DNA of 64,000 nt, taken from Rhodobiaceae bacterium (GTDB lineage Bacteria > Pseudomonadota > Alphaproteobacteria > Parvibaculales > Parvibaculaceae). The notes beneath the pieces were generated by a model. It saw only the letters and a program-made list of their open reading frames with translations. It ran no database searches and was not told where the DNA came from. The DNA lies in the NCBI GenBank assembly GCA_021404525.1, contig JAAWWE010000004.1:62001-126000 (forward strand), read 5' to 3'. This document shows, piece by piece, positions 18,386 to 29,034 of this stretch. Numbering within the stretch: position 1 is the stretch's first letter; the number at the start of each line of letters is the position of its first letter. The translations under genes and the position numbers were made by a program.

Positions 18386-19726
18386 TTACCCGACAAAAGT
18401 AAGGCGGACTGCATAGAATCCGTCCATGCCGCCCTGGTCGCCCATGTGACAGGGCAGGGTGCGCAGATCGCCTTCTGGCGTGATGCATTCAGACAAGCCG
18501 CCAATCTCGTCGGGGGTGATCGGAACCCGCTTGAAAGCAGGGTTGTTTTTCAGGAAGAGGGCAGCCTGGGCTGGACCCTCCAGCGGTTCAAGCGAGCAAG
18601 TGCAATAGATCAGCGTCCCACCCGGCTCCAGCCACTCAGCGGATTTCGCGAGCAGGGTCGCCTGGATGGGCGCGAGGCTTGCGATGTCCGCGCCCTTCTT
18701 TGAGCGCAGCACATCTGGGTGGCGCCGCGCGGTGCCTGTTGCAGAACAGGGGGCATCCAGGAGGATCTTGTTCCACTTTCGGTTGGGTGCCCATTCTGTG
18801 AGATCCCCTTTTACGATCTCGGCCGTCAGCTTTGTTCGGGTGAGGTTTTCTTTCAGGCGCTCCAGCCGTCCGCCAGCCCGATCAACCGCTGTGACTTTGG
18901 CTCCGGCTGCTGCGAGGGCCAGTGTTTTGCCACCGGGTGCGGCGCAGAGATCGAGCACATCCTCTCCGGCGACATCGCCCAGAAGCTTGTGGGGCAGCGC
19001 GGCAGCTGCGTCTTGCACCCACCATTCGCCATCTGTGTAGCCGGGCAGTTCTTCAATGCGGCCAGGGTGAGAAAGCCGGATGCTGCCGGTCGGCAGACGT
19101 GTGCCGCTCAAGGTTTTCGCCCAGCCTTCCGGGTCTGACTTCACCGTCAGGTCGAGCGGTGGCTCTGCTAGATGCGCATCGGCGATGGCGCCAGCGGTCT
19201 CTGCCCCATAGGCCATCTCCCAGGATGACCACGCCCAGTAGGGTGTATTGGCCATGCCTGCCTCGCCGGCCTGATCCTGGGCTTTGATCAGATCAGGGCC
19301 TTCGCGGGTGATCCGACGCAGGATGGCATTCATCAATCCGCGATAGGGGCGAGTGCCTTTGTTGGAATTGGTGAGCTCAACGGCGCAGTTTACGGCGGCA
19401 TGCGCGGCTGATCCGAGGAAGAGCAGCTCAGCTGCGCCAACACGGAGGAGTGCCATGGCGAAGGCTGCTTTCTCCGGCAGGGATTTGTCGAGCATGGCAT
19501 CGAGGACAGCATCGATTTGCCCAAGGCGCCGGAGCGCGGTGGTGGCAATTGCGCGGGCAAATGCGCGATCACTTGGGTGGTTGGCTAAGTCTTTAGCGCT
19601 AAGTTCCCGGTTGAGTGCTGTTTCCAGGGTTTCCCCCTTGGTCAACACGGCCAGAAGCACGGCTGCGGCTGCGCGCCTTGCGCCCGTTCCGTCTTGTTTT
19701 GACTTTGTTGGTGACTTGGATGCCAT
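18386..19726 (-). CDS. rsmB: 16S rRNA (cytosine-967-C5)-methyltransferase
   Basis: A 446-residue RsmB/Sun-type enzyme that would methylate C967 of 16S rRNA. The N-terminal NusB-like helical domain (residues ~10-150) is followed by the SAM-dependent domain with DLCAAPGGKTLALA, the motif IV cysteine in DAPCSATG and the motif VI catalytic cysteine in YCTCSLEP. It heads the rsmB-rpe-heparinase-purH run and faces a diguanylate cyclase gene across a 235-bp divergent gap that should hold both promoters. Confidence 0.95.
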   Translation of the reverse strand: MASKSPTKSKQDGTGARRAAAAVLLAVLTKGETLETALNRELSAKDLANHPSDRAFARAIATTALRRLGQIDAVLDAMLDKSLPEKAAFAMALLRVGAAELLFLGSAAHAAVNCAVELTNSNKGTRPYRGLMNAILRRITREGPDLIKAQDQAGEAGMANTPYWAWSSWEMAYGAETAGAIADAHLAEPPLDLTVKSDPEGWAKTLSGTRLPTGSIRLSHPGRIEELPGYTDGEWWVQDAAAALPHKLLGDVAGEDVLDLCAAPGGKTLALAAAGAKVTAVDRAGGRLERLKENLTRTKLTAEIVKGDLTEWAPNRKWNKILLDAPCSATGTARRHPDVLRSKKGADIASLAPIQATLLAKSAEWLEPGGTLIYCTCSLEPLEGPAQAALFLKNNPAFKRVPITPDEIGGLSECITPEGDLRTLPCHMGDQGGMDGFYAVRLTFVG

Positions 19727-19961
19727 GCTGGTTCCCGTTTTCTGCCCGTGCTTAGAGCATAGCTATTCGTCACTGGCCAGCGTCTTGTCTCATGTCGGAA
19801 CTTCGGCGGTTTCTCTGGGTTTTCGAGAAGCGTAAAATTGGCGTCTCAGAAGTTGCCAGAACCCGAATTTTTAGTATGGAATTTCGGTCCATCGACTCAA
19901 AAAGTACTTAAAACAAATGTCGTAGCGTGACCTCAAGAAGTAAGAGCATCAGGTGCCACCC

Positions 19962-20909
19962 ATGTCTTGCCACGACACATCCGTTTTTCGTGATTTGTTC
20001 GACCACTCCTTCGACGCGCAGTGGGTGTTGAGCGCAGACATGCATATTGAGCATGCCAATGAAGCCGCGTCTATGCTCACCGGATATGGGGTGGAGGAGC
20101 TTGTAGGCCAACCTCTGTCTCTCTTGCTGCCTCCGAAGATTGCGAAATCGCACGGCGCGTATGTAGCCCATTGCAACAAGCACGGAGAAACCCAGGGTGT
20201 ATTGGGTGAGCCCCGGCGGTTTGAGATTCAGGCTAGGGACGGTTCGCTTATTCCAATCCAGCTGAAAGCCTTTCGTCTCGACGGGGCGAACGGTCAGAGA
20301 AGATTTGGCGCCACGATGGTCGATTTGCGGGCGCAGGTTCGTCTGGAGGAAGAGCAACTTCACACAATGGCGCAGCTCAAACGACTTGCGCTTATTGATC
20401 CGCTCACGGAGCTATGGAATCGGCGTGCGTTTGATGAAGCGCTTGACCGACAATGTGCGCTGGTGTCGCGCCATCACAGTGCTGCGGCGCTGGCTATGAT
20501 CGACATCGATCACTTTAAGCAGGTCAATGACACTTACGGACACGGAGCGGGTGACAGGGTGCTTCAGCTGCTTGCGGCACATCTAAAGAAGATTGTGCGA
20601 AAAGAAGATATGTGTGCGCGGCTTGGCGGTGAAGAATTTGGTATTTTGATGCCGGCCTGTGAACCTGAGTCAGCCGTCGTCGTCATTGAACGCGCCCTTC
20701 AGCGGGTGGCAACAGACAGGTTTGATTTGGATGATGGCCGGTCGATTTCCATCAGCTTTAGCGCTGGCATCGCAGCGATTGAGAGTGATGCTGCCCCAGA
20801 CTCGCTGTTAGAACACGCGGATGCGGCCATGTATCGCGCAAAGGAGACCGGGCGTGCCCGGGTAGAGATGTGGACACCTGAAATGGGCTCCGCTTTCGCA
20901 AATGCCTAG
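19962..20909 (+). CDS. PAS-GGDEF diguanylate cyclase
   Basis: A 315-residue cytoplasmic protein with a PAS sensor (residues ~10-120, [21 protein letters not shown]) joined to a GGDEF domain. The active-site loop reads GGEEF near residue 224 and is preceded by RKED, an RxxD inhibitory site five residues upstream, so it should make cyclic di-GMP and be product-inhibited. No membrane span is seen. A GTG at 19953 is in frame, but the ATG at 19962 has AGG 8 bp upstream. It converges on htpX with a 4-bp overlap. Confidence 0.92.
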   Translation: MSCHDTSVFRDLFDHSFDAQWVLSADMHIEHANEAASMLTGYGVEELVGQPLSLLLPPKIAKSHGAYVAHCNKHGETQGVLGEPRRFEIQARDGSLIPIQLKAFRLDGANGQRRFGATMVDLRAQVRLEEEQLHTMAQLKRLALIDPLTELWNRRAFDEALDRQCALVSRHHSAAALAMIDIDHFKQVNDTYGHGAGDRVLQLLAAHLKKIVRKEDMCARLGGEEFGILMPACEPESAVVVIERALQRVATDRFDLDDGRSISISFSAGIAAIESDAAPDSLLEHADAAMYRAKETGRARVEMWTPEMGSAFANA

Positions 20910-21766
20910 CCCCAAGGTCCGTCTTTTGACGACAGGCCCGCTAATGCTTTCAGCTTTGCCACTCGGTTTGTTGTGGCTGGATGGGTGGAGAACAAGCTGT
21001 CGCGCTTGTGGGCATGCAAGGGATTAATGATGAACATGTGCGCTGTCGCAGGGTTCCGTTCAGCGGCGTCATTGTCGATCCGGCTGGCACCGCTTTCAAT
21101 GCGTTGCAGGGCTGAGGCAAGCCACATGGGACGGCCACAAATCTCTGCCCCCAGTTGATCCGCGCTGTATTCACGGGTGCGGCTGATCGCCATTTGTACG
21201 AGGGCGGCTGCCATAGGCGCCAAGATCATGATGGCTAGTGTGCCGATCAGGCCCCCGGCATTGTTGCGGTTATTGCCAAAGAAGAGAGCGAAGTTTGCCA
21301 ACATGGAAATGGCCCCGGCGAGGGTAGCCGTCACCGTCATGGTCAGAGTGTCACGATTCTTGATGTGCGCGAGTTCATGAGCCATGACGCCTGCCAGCTC
21401 TTCGGGCGTCAACATGTTGAGCAAGCCGGTTGTTGCGGCGACGGCGGCGTTTTCCGGATTGCGTCCTGTTGCAAACGCGTTTGGCTGAGCTGTTTCAATA
21501 ATGTAGGTGCGCGGCATGGGGAGGTTTGCATTCTCCGCTAGCCGCTGGACGAGTCGCACATAGTTTGGGGCGTCTCTTTCGGTAACCTCGCGCGCACCGT
21601 GCATGCGCAGCACCATCTTGTCTGAATTCCAATAGGCGAACACATTCATGCCTGCGGCGATCAGAAATGCGATCGCGGCGCCAGCCTCTCCGCCGATCAT
21701 GAACCCAATCCCCATGAACAGCGCCGTCATCGCGGCAAGCAGGATTGCGGTTTTTGTCATGTTCAT
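20906..21766 (-). CDS. htpX: Membrane zinc metalloprotease HtpX
   Basis: A 286-residue M48 protease that degrades damaged or misfolded membrane proteins. Two N-terminal spans (residues ~7-45) precede the zinc motif HELAH, and a second pair of spans lies before the third-ligand region EYSADQLGA. Length and layout match bacterial HtpX. GGAAG lies 7 bp before the ATG at 21766; a second ATG two codons on is also possible. It diverges from the DUF1674 gene. Confidence 0.95.
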   Translation of the reverse strand: MNMTKTAILLAAMTALFMGIGFMIGGEAGAAIAFLIAAGMNVFAYWNSDKMVLRMHGAREVTERDAPNYVRLVQRLAENANLPMPRTYIIETAQPNAFATGRNPENAAVAATTGLLNMLTPEELAGVMAHELAHIKNRDTLTMTVTATLAGAISMLANFALFFGNNRNNAGGLIGTLAIMILAPMAAALVQMAISRTREYSADQLGAEICGRPMWLASALQRIESGASRIDNDAAERNPATAHMFIINPLHAHKRDSLFSTHPATTNRVAKLKALAGLSSKDGPWG

Positions 21767-21906
21767 TCTTCAGCTTCCGTTTAATTCGTTTGGCACAGGA
21801 GCGCGGCGTATTGGCGTTGAGCGAGTCTGTCATATATGTAGAGTGAATATGGTGCCTTCAATGCTGACCGGCGCTCGTTGCAGAGGGCTTTTTAAGGTGT
21901 AAGCCA

Positions 21907-22092
21907 ATGTCAGACGAAAAAACACGAAAGAGCTTAAGCGAAGCCGCCGAGCGTGCGCTTGCGGAGGCGGCTGCCCGCCGTGCAGCTGCAAAGCCGGAAA
22001 CTGCGCGGCCACGTGAGCTGCTCGGGCGCGAAGGCCCTGAACCCACCCGATATGGGGATTGGGAGCATAAGGGTCTCATCAGCGACTTTTAG
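21907..22092 (+). CDS. DUF1674 protein (SDHAF4-like succinate dehydrogenase assembly factor)
   Basis: A 61-residue protein whose C-terminal half (GREGPEPTRYGDWEHKGLI) carries the DUF1674 signature shared with mitochondrial SDHAF4, which binds the flavinated SdhA subunit during complex II assembly. The N-terminal half is a charged Ala/Arg-rich helix. AAGGTG precedes the ATG by 7 bp. No sdh gene is present in the window, so the partner is encoded elsewhere. This family is common in alphaproteobacteria and mitochondria, which fits the host assignment. Confidence 0.9.
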   Translation: MSDEKTRKSLSEAAERALAEAAARRAAAKPETARPRELLGREGPEPTRYGDWEHKGLISDF

Positions 22093-22136
22093 GGCATGAA
22101 AGCACTTGCCCGGTATGCGTGTATCAGAGTAGTAGT

Positions 22137-22613
22137 ATGCACGTTATGCGGGATTTTCTAAAAACACTCACTTTATGCGTGTGGGGTGCCGGTATGGGGT
22201 TGGCTGCGCCGTCATCGGCCATCGGGGCTGAGGTTCTGCCAGGACCGATCACGGCAACACTCACGCGCGTCATTGACGGGGACACTGTCGAAGTTCGGGC
22301 TCGGATCTGGCTTGGCCAGTTTGTCGAGGTGGCAGTTCGACTTGCCGGGGTTGATGCACCTGAACTCCGGGCGCGATGTGCGCAGGAACGTATCCAGGCA
22401 GAAGCTGCTGCCGCTCATCTGCAACCCCTTGAGGGCAGCGAGATTGCGCTCACGAATGTTATGAGCGACAAGTTTGGCGGCCGCGTGCGAGCTGAGGTCC
22501 ATCACAGGGAAATGGGTGCGCTAGGTGCGTCGTTGATCGATGCAGGATTGGCGCGGCCTTACAACGGCGACCAGCGCCGCGGCTGGTGTTCGGAGCTTGC
22601 TGTTAGAGAGTGA
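22137..22613 (+). CDS. Secreted thermonuclease (SNase-like) family protein
   Basis: About 158 residues with a hydrophobic N-terminal signal segment ending near GAEV, then an SNase-type OB-fold: VIDGDTVEVRA, RLAGVDAPELRA and KFGGRVRAEV supply the Asp, Arg, Glu and Arg expected of the catalytic site. It is probably an exported nuclease. The start is uncertain: ATG at 22137 or 22146 (and GTG at 22119) are all in frame and none has a strong ribosome site. The 3' end overlaps the convergent PAS gene by 11 bp. Confidence 0.83.
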   Translation: MHVMRDFLKTLTLCVWGAGMGLAAPSSAIGAEVLPGPITATLTRVIDGDTVEVRARIWLGQFVEVAVRLAGVDAPELRARCAQERIQAEAAAAHLQPLEGSEIALTNVMSDKFGGRVRAEVHHREMGALGASLIDAGLARPYNGDQRRGWCSELAVRE

Positions 22614-23106
22614 CCGTCTGCAAGTTGACGAGGCCAATGAAGCTATCTTCCAGCTTTAGGGTGAGAGTGGCGTCCTCGCCTGATATACGGGTGACATGGG
22701 AAAGCACGCATTGGGCTTTCCCTTTCTCGTTTGCCCAGGGCAGCATGATGTGTTCGATCTCCAACACGGGCCCTTCGTTGGTTTGGGAGTGATATTCCAA
22801 CGCCAGCATCTTGGGGCCTTCGACTACCTGCGTGAGGTGGTCGATAATCAGTTTGCCGAAGGGTTCTGCCGCGAAGGCCGAGGTTTTTGTTCCCGTGAGG
22901 TCAACTCCGAGACGCCGCACCATTTCCGTCCCGAAGAACCGCATGGTGAAGTCGTCCCCATCGTGTTCGTAGATCACCATGTTTGACAAGATCGGGGCGA
23001 GGTCCACGAGATCCAGATCAGCGGTTGATGGCAAAGGGCCCTGGACCTTCTGGCTCTCCCAGTATGCCAAGAGCGTCTGCGCGCCCTCTGTCTTCAAATT
23101 CATCAC
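22603..23106 (-). CDS. PAS_5-type PAS domain protein
   Basis: A 167-residue protein that is essentially one PAS domain of the short PAS_5 kind frequent in alphaproteobacteria: LAYWESQKVQGPLPSTADLDLVDLAPILSN, then FTMRFFGTEMVRRLGVDLTG and LEYHSQTNEGPVLEIEHIMLPW. It has no output domain, so it would sense or bind something and act through a partner, or serve as a small cytosolic binder. No neighbouring gene clarifies the role. Confidence 0.82.
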   Translation of the reverse strand: MMNLKTEGAQTLLAYWESQKVQGPLPSTADLDLVDLAPILSNMVIYEHDGDDFTMRFFGTEMVRRLGVDLTGTKTSAFAAEPFGKLIIDHLTQVVEGPKMLALEYHSQTNEGPVLEIEHIMLPWANEKGKAQCVLSHVTRISGEDATLTLKLEDSFIGLVNLQTVTL

Positions 23107-23434
23107 TGATCCCCGCAGGAGAATGCCGCCTTGCTCCGAGGCGAAGATGCCAGAATCTTAAGTTTAAAACAGTAAAAACTCCGTGTTGGATCGTGAATAA
23201 AGTAAAATCAGCTCTCTATACAGGATTGTAAGCGCAGCCCGCCTAAGGCGGGTGGGCGAAATACCTAAATCAAAGTATTAGTAAAACAGAACGTTTGATT
23301 TGCCCCATTTTTGGGGCAAACTATAGCTTTTTTTCATGTATTCGGCGGCCTGGTTTAAGGCAAATGATCTTTCCAGCAGAACTTCTGCGCGTTGCTCGGT
23401 CGAGATTCACTCTGTTCGCAGCGCGACCCGAATT
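23107..23434. other. 328-bp gene-free region between the PAS gene and acs
   Basis: I see no credible gene. The region holds two hairpins: a GC-rich one (CCCGCC, TAA, GGCGGG; 23238-23252) and a perfect 9-bp one (TTTGCCCCA/TGGGGCAAA, 4-base loop; 23299-23320) followed on the plus strand by a run of T at 23328-23334. Both could end minus-strand transcription from acs or stabilise its 3' end, although the T-run is on the opposite side from that expected. The left part, upstream of the PAS gene, is AT-rich and should carry its promoter. Confidence 0.6.
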
Positions 23435-25375
23435 TTAGCGGTTTTGCCGGTTCTCAATCAGGTCATCGACCACGCTTGGGTCTGCCAGGGTGGATGTGTC
23501 TCCCAGGTTCGAAAACTCGTTCTCGGCAATTTTGCGCAGAATGCGACGCATGATTTTGCCTGACCGAGTTTTAGGGAGACCGGGCGCCCACTGAATGAGA
23601 TCGGGGCTTGCAATTGGTCCGATCTCTTTGCGGACCCACTGTACGAGCTCCTTTCGAAGCTCGTCTGTTGGCTCTTCGCCCGCGTTTAAGGTGACATAGG
23701 CGTAGATGCCCTGGCCCTTAATGTCGTGGGGATAGCCAACGACCGCGGCTTCTGCCACCAGTGCATGGGCGACAAGGGCGCTTTCGACTTCCGCCGTGCC
23801 CATTCGGTGACCGGACACGTTCAGCACATCATCGACCCGTCCGGTGATCCAATAGTAACCATCTTCATCGCGGCGGCAGCCGTCCCCGGTAAAATACATG
23901 CCTGGGAACTGAACGAAATAGGTGCTGGCGAAGCGTTCATGATCGCCATAGACGGTGCGCATCTGCCCTGGCCAGCTATCAGCGATGCAGAGGTTGCCCT
24001 CCGTGGCGCCGGTCAGTTCATTTCCCTCATTGTCGACGATGACAGGACGTACGCCGAAGAAAGGCTTGGTCGCAGACCCTGGTTTCTGATCGATCGCGCC
24101 GGGCAGTGGCGTGATCAAAATGCCGCCGGTCTCCGTTTGCCACCATGTATCGACAATGGGCGAGCGACCATCACCGACAGTGTCGTGATACCAGAGCCAG
24201 GCTTCCGGATTGATCGGCTCGCCGACAGACCCCAGCAAGCGGAGAGAGGATCGGCTGGTTGCTTTTACCGGTCCTTCGCCTTCGGCCATTAAAGCGCGAA
24301 TGGCAGTGGGCGCGGTGTAGAAGATGTTCACCTGATGCTTGTCGCAGACCTGCCAGAAGCGCGACGCATCAGGGTAGTTGGGCACGCCTTCAAACATGAG
24401 CGTGGTTGCACCGTTGGCAAGTGGTCCGTAGAGGATGTAGCTGTGGCCGGTGACCCACCCAACATCGGCGGTGCACCAATAGATGTCTCCGTCATGATAG
24501 TCGAAGACATATTGATGGGTGATGGAGGCATAAACCATATAGCCGCCGGTGGTGTGCATGACGCCTTTGGGTTTTCCCGTTGAGCCTGACGTGTAGAGAA
24601 TGAAGAGCGGGTCCTCCGCATTCATTTCTTCTGGCGGGCAGTCGCCGCTGACGGATGCGGCGGCCTCGTGATACCAGATATCTCTGCCGTCTTTCATCGG
24701 AACGCCAGAGGCTGTGCGCTCGACGACAATGACTGACTTCACACCAGGACATTGGGCGACGGCCTCGTCTGTGTTGGCTTTCAGCGGGATCTTTCGGCCG
24801 CCGCGCACACCTTCGTCTGCAGTGATGACGCAGTTTGAATCACAGTCGATGATGCGGCCTGCAAGAGCATCCGGGGAAAAGCCCCCGAAGACGACGGAGT
24901 GAACAGCGCCAATGCGTGTGCAAGCCAGCATGGCATAGGCAGCTTCCACGATCATCGGCATATAGATGGTGACACGGTCACCTTTCTTGATGCCCTGGGC
25001 TTTGAGGACATTGGCAAACTTGCAGACCTCTTCGTGCAACTCGCGGTAGGTGATCTTCTTGTCATCAGTCGGCTCGTCGCCTTCCCAAATGATCGCAGTC
25101 TGGTCTGCCCTTGTTGCAAGATGTCTATCGATGCAATTCACACTGGCATTGAGCGTTCCATCTTCAAACCACTTCACGTGAAGATTGTCTTTGTCGTAGG
25201 AGACGTCTTTGATTTTTGTGTAGGGCTTGATCCAGTCGATCCGTTGGCCCTGCTCGCGCCAAAATCCTTCCGGGTCGGCGATGCTGGCGTCGTACATTTT
25301 CTGGTAACCGGCGGCGTCTACATGCGCTCGGCCTGCCCATTCAGCGCTTACGGGGAAAATTGCTGTGTCTGTCAT
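23435..25375 (-). CDS. acs: Acetyl-coenzyme A synthetase
   Basis: A 646-residue AMP-forming acetate:CoA ligase that activates acetate via acetyl-AMP. Landmarks: the N-terminal ACAS segment, the P-loop [12 protein letters not shown] near residue 260, the [10 protein letters not shown] acyl-binding region and the C-terminal [11 protein letters not shown] with the Lys that is acetylated in the regulated enzymes. The start at 25375 is preceded by GGGAGG at 8-bp spacing; an 18-residue upstream extension has no support. It is transcribed alone, divergent from the GGDEF-EAL gene across 238 bp. Confidence 0.96.
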   Translation of the reverse strand: MTDTAIFPVSAEWAGRAHVDAAGYQKMYDASIADPEGFWREQGQRIDWIKPYTKIKDVSYDKDNLHVKWFEDGTLNASVNCIDRHLATRADQTAIIWEGDEPTDDKKITYRELHEEVCKFANVLKAQGIKKGDRVTIYMPMIVEAAYAMLACTRIGAVHSVVFGGFSPDALAGRIIDCDSNCVITADEGVRGGRKIPLKANTDEAVAQCPGVKSVIVVERTASGVPMKDGRDIWYHEAAASVSGDCPPEEMNAEDPLFILYTSGSTGKPKGVMHTTGGYMVYASITHQYVFDYHDGDIYWCTADVGWVTGHSYILYGPLANGATTLMFEGVPNYPDASRFWQVCDKHQVNIFYTAPTAIRALMAEGEGPVKATSRSSLRLLGSVGEPINPEAWLWYHDTVGDGRSPIVDTWWQTETGGILITPLPGAIDQKPGSATKPFFGVRPVIVDNEGNELTGATEGNLCIADSWPGQMRTVYGDHERFASTYFVQFPGMYFTGDGCRRDEDGYYWITGRVDDVLNVSGHRMGTAEVESALVAHALVAEAAVVGYPHDIKGQGIYAYVTLNAGEEPTDELRKELVQWVRKEIGPIASPDLIQWAPGLPKTRSGKIMRRILRKIAENEFSNLGDTSTLADPSVVDDLIENRQNR

Positions 25376-25613
25376 TTTGGCCTCCCATGCGGCGGCATTT
25401 GATTTTTGCCGCGCTCTCGTTTTCGGCACTATAGGTGGAAATTGGCGGGTTTGCGCCTCTTTTTGCAGCCAGGCACGTTTGCGCGCCCTTTTCCGTCACG
25501 GCGCAGTAACCCGATATTAACCCTACAAGTTGAAGCGGTTCCGAACGCTTTCCTGATTCAAGCTTTTTTACGGGTTCACCATGCATTCTCTCAGCAATTG
25601 TGAGGGAATTTCC

Positions 25614-27794
25614 ATGGGACGCCGCTTACCGCGCCGAAAAAAGCTGACGAAATCCGCCACGCGGCGTGTCCGCGCGACGTCGGCTGCGGCTGACCAAGCG
25701 TCTGACGAGAGTGTCTTTGATGATGTGGCGTTTGCGAAAGCCGGTCTTGAGCTTGCCGAACGTCAGGCGGGGTATGGGGCGTGGTTCTGGAACCTGCCAA
25801 CAGGCTCTTTCTATATGACGCCTAATGCTTGCGCTGTGCTTGGCGTTGAAGAGGGGATCTCGGAATTTGATGGCATCATGGCGGCTATTCACGAAGACGA
25901 TCGTGAGGAAGTCACTGCCAAGGTCCGTCAGCATCTGGACTCGCGGGAGAATTATGACCTTGCCTGTCGCATTCGGCGTCCAGATGGCGAGGTCCGCTGG
26001 ATTCGTGCACGCGGTCACATTTCGACTGATGCGGCGGGCGAGCCCGTCATGTTCGCGGGCTCCATTGAAGACACAACCTATCAGGTTGAGACGCTCAATG
26101 AACTGCAGCGCTCAGAGATGCGGTTTCGCTCCCTCATCGATAGCGCGCCGTTCCCCGTTGTGATCACACGTCCCAGCGACAAGACGCTGCGCTATGTCAA
26201 TCAACGTGCGGAAGACCTGCTGGAAGACCTGGGTAAACCAACAGACACACTGAGCGTTCCAGATCTCATGGCGGATAAAGCGACCTATGAAGAGGTTCGC
26301 ACGCAACTTCTGACTAAGGGTGTTACCGAAAACTTTGAGTTGGCCTTGAAACGGGCTGACGGTAGTCCTTTGTGGATCCTGCTCAAAGGTCTCATTATCG
26401 ACTATGAAGGTGAGCCGTGCGCTTACCTGATCCTCCTGGATGTCACTGAGCGCCGGGAATTGGAACAACAGCTTCGCACCCAGGCAACGTCTGATCCGCT
26501 GACCGGTGTTGCCAATCGCACTGAGCTCCTGTCCCAGCTGGAATTCGCAATCTCCGTATCGAACCGTACAGATGAAGGCTTTGCTCTTCTGTTGCTTGAC
26601 CTCGACAATTTCAAGATGGTCAACGATACGCGTGGGCACAGTGTTGGAGACAAGCTTCTGGTGGAAACGTCGAAGCGTTTGAACGCGCTGCTGCGTACGA
26701 CGGATACAGTGGCGCGCATCGGTGGGGATGAGTTCGCTATCATCGCTCGTCACCTGGATAAGACTCGCGGCGTAACCGTGCTTGCCCAGAAGATCATCGA
26801 CTCGCTTGCCGCGCCCTTTGAGATTGACGGGATGGTTGCCAATGTGGGTTGCTCAATCGGGATTGCCCACTATCCTTGGGACAAGGGTGACCCGGAACTC
26901 CTGATGCAGCATGCGGACCTCGCCCTATATCGTGCGAAAGATGAAGGCCGTGGCTGTTTCCACCTGTTTGATGAAGAGCTTTCGCGCGCTGTGCATGAAC
27001 GCATGGACATGGAGCGTGATCTGCGTGTTGCTGTTCAAACTGATCAGCTGTTTGTCATGTATCAACCTCGCTTCGATGCAGAGACGCGTGAGCCTGTCGC
27101 GGGCGAGGCTCTTGCCCGTTGGCGGCATCCTGAAAAGGGGCTCGTTTCGCCTGGTGTCTTTATCCCGATCGCTGAGGAAACCGGTCTGGTGATCGACCTG
27201 GGCCGTGTGGTGCTTGATCAGGTCGTTTCCGATATTGCGCGCTGGCGCGAGCTAGGCCTTGACGTGGGGCCGATGTCGGTCAACATTTCGCCAGTCCATT
27301 TGGCCGCTGGGTGTGTCCTTGAGGATGTTTTCGGCGCGCTTAAAAAATATAATGTGCCAGCCGAATGTCTGCAGGTTGAGGTGACTGAGTCCACCATGAT
27401 CACTGACGAAGAGTCGGCCAGTTCGCAGATCAAAACTCTTGCGGATGCCGGCATTCACATCCTGATTGATGATTTCGGCACGGGATATTCATCGCTCTCC
27501 TATCTCCATCGCTTTCGTGCTCATGAGCTGAAGATCGACCGGAGCTTTGTGTCCAATGTGGCAGAAGCGACCAGCGCCATTCTAGCGCGTCAGATTGTGT
27601 CGATTGGCAAATCCCTCGACCTCAAAATCGTTGCGGAAGGTGTCGAGACAGATGCACAGGCCGACTTCATGACAGCGATCGGCTGTGATGAGTTGCAGGG
27701 CTTCCTTTTATCCAAACCAATTGAGCGACCTGAGTTTGAAGAGTTGATGCGTGCCAAGGCTGAACGTGTTGCCACTGCGGCGACCAAAGCTTAA
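25614..27794 (+). CDS. PAS-PAS-GGDEF-EAL cyclic di-GMP signalling protein
   Basis: A 726-residue cytoplasmic protein. Two PAS domains (residues ~35-160 and ~165-290) precede a GGDEF domain with intact GGDEF at ~370 and an RTTD inhibitory site five residues before it, then an EAL domain beginning GEALARWRHP at ~496. The phosphodiesterase motifs NISPVHLA, EVTESTMI, DDFGTGYSS, KIDRSF, AEGVET and ELQGF are all present, so both synthesis and breakdown of c-di-GMP are possible. GAGG lies 8 bp before the ATG at 25614. It converges on the CoA-transferase gene with a 4-bp overlap. Confidence 0.93.
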   Translation: MGRRLPRRKKLTKSATRRVRATSAAADQASDESVFDDVAFAKAGLELAERQAGYGAWFWNLPTGSFYMTPNACAVLGVEEGISEFDGIMAAIHEDDREEVTAKVRQHLDSRENYDLACRIRRPDGEVRWIRARGHISTDAAGEPVMFAGSIEDTTYQVETLNELQRSEMRFRSLIDSAPFPVVITRPSDKTLRYVNQRAEDLLEDLGKPTDTLSVPDLMADKATYEEVRTQLLTKGVTENFELALKRADGSPLWILLKGLIIDYEGEPCAYLILLDVTERRELEQQLRTQATSDPLTGVANRTELLSQLEFAISVSNRTDEGFALLLLDLDNFKMVNDTRGHSVGDKLLVETSKRLNALLRTTDTVARIGGDEFAIIARHLDKTRGVTVLAQKIIDSLAAPFEIDGMVANVGCSIGIAHYPWDKGDPELLMQHADLALYRAKDEGRGCFHLFDEELSRAVHERMDMERDLRVAVQTDQLFVMYQPRFDAETREPVAGEALARWRHPEKGLVSPGVFIPIAEETGLVIDLGRVVLDQVVSDIARWRELGLDVGPMSVNISPVHLAAGCVLEDVFGALKKYNVPAECLQVEVTESTMITDEESASSQIKTLADAGIHILIDDFGTGYSSLSYLHRFRAHELKIDRSFVSNVAEATSAILARQIVSIGKSLDLKIVAEGVETDAQADFMTAIGCDELQGFLLSKPIERPEFEELMRAKAERVATAATKA

Positions 27795-29023
27795 GCGTTT
27801 AGTTTCGCGATTGCATCGTCAGAAAAGCCTGCTTCCTTCAGAACTTCTTCTGTGTGTTCGCCTAAGAGCGGTGCATCACGACGCACGCTCGCGGGGCTAG
27901 CCTCATACTTTACCGGATGATTGAGACTCCAATAGGGGCCTTCGTGTGGGTGGCTTCTTTGTTCAAACAGTCCAACCGCTTCAAGATGAGGATCGGTACG
28001 CAGGTCGCCCAGCTTGTTTACACGGGCATGGGGAATGTCGTTTTCAAATAGAAGCTTCTGCCACTCCTCCGTCGTCTTTAGGACTGAGACGTCCTCCACC
28101 ATGGCGTAGAGGTCGCGAATGTTTCGCGTGCGGTTCTCATAAGTCGCGAACCGTTCATCTGTTTCAAACAGGTCAGGTTTACCACCCAGGGTGAAGAAGT
28201 CGCGCCATTGTTTATCTGAGTAGGGAAGGATGGCGATGTAGCCGTCGGCCGTTTTGTAGGGCTTTCGGTCCGGTGCCGTAACGCGGACATAGCCGATCGG
28301 CCCGGTCGGCGGGTCATAGACCTCGCCATAGAGATGCTCCGCCAACAGAAAAGACACCATGCTTTCCATCATGGGGACTTCTACAAATTGGCCTTCGCCC
28401 GTGCGTTCGCGATGGAAGAGGGCGGAGACGATGGCATTCGTCATAAAGAGCCCGGTGGTCTTGTCTGCGATCAGCGTCGGGAAAAATCGGGGGCGTGGGT
28501 CGCCATCGACTTCCGACATCATGGAGGCGATGCCGGAGGCCGCCTGGATCATGTCGTCATAGGCAGGCCGCCCACCATAGGGTCCGTCTTCGCCATAGCC
28601 TGTGCCGATGACATAGACGATGTCAGGTTTGATGGCTTTGACATCTTCATAGGAAAGCCCCAGGCGTTTCAATCCGTCGTAGCGGACGTTGGCTGCGAAT
28701 ACGTCCGCTGTTGCAATCAGCTTCAGAAGCGCTTCACGGGCCTCGTGCTTTTTGAGGTCGAGTAAGACTGAGCGCTTGTTGCGGTTGATGGAGAGAAACA
28801 TAGGCCCAAGGCCTGAGGCCTCGCCCGACGGCGTATCGCCGGCCCATCGCATGATGTCTCCGCCCTGGCCGTTTTTGGGGCTGGGGCTTTCCACCTTGAT
28901 CACGTCTGCACCCATATCGCCCAACATGGCCGTCGCATATGCGCCAAGCACCACACTGGTGAGGTCAATGACGCGGATGCCGTCCAGGGGTCCCTTTGGT
29001 GTGGCGTTGTTTTTTGTGCTCAC
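27791..29023 (-). CDS. Family III CoA-transferase (CaiB/BaiF type)
   Basis: A 410-residue protein moving CoA between carboxylic acids. The N-terminus PLDGIRVIDLTSVVLGAYATA and MGADVIKVESP are characteristic, followed by NRNKRSVLLDLK and a YDDMIQAASGIASM active-site region. I chose a GTG start at 29023, with AAGGA 8 bp upstream, because the ATG at 29059 would overlap the preceding GNAT gene by 25 bp. The acyl acceptor is unknown; there is no adjacent dehydrogenase or hydratase to suggest a pathway. Confidence 0.88.
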   Translation of the reverse strand: MSTKNNATPKGPLDGIRVIDLTSVVLGAYATAMLGDMGADVIKVESPSPKNGQGGDIMRWAGDTPSGEASGLGPMFLSINRNKRSVLLDLKKHEAREALLKLIATADVFAANVRYDGLKRLGLSYEDVKAIKPDIVYVIGTGYGEDGPYGGRPAYDDMIQAASGIASMMSEVDGDPRPRFFPTLIADKTTGLFMTNAIVSALFHRERTGEGQFVEVPMMESMVSFLLAEHLYGEVYDPPTGPIGYVRVTAPDRKPYKTADGYIAILPYSDKQWRDFFTLGGKPDLFETDERFATYENRTRNIRDLYAMVEDVSVLKTTEEWQKLLFENDIPHARVNKLGDLRTDPHLEAVGLFEQRSHPHEGPYWSLNHPVKYEASPASVRRDAPLLGEHTEEVLKEAGFSDDAIAKLNA

Positions 29024-29034
29024 AGTGTTTTCCT

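Noticed and set aside
23726..24292. 188-codon frame antisense to acs
   Set aside because: Shadow frame of a highly conserved gene.
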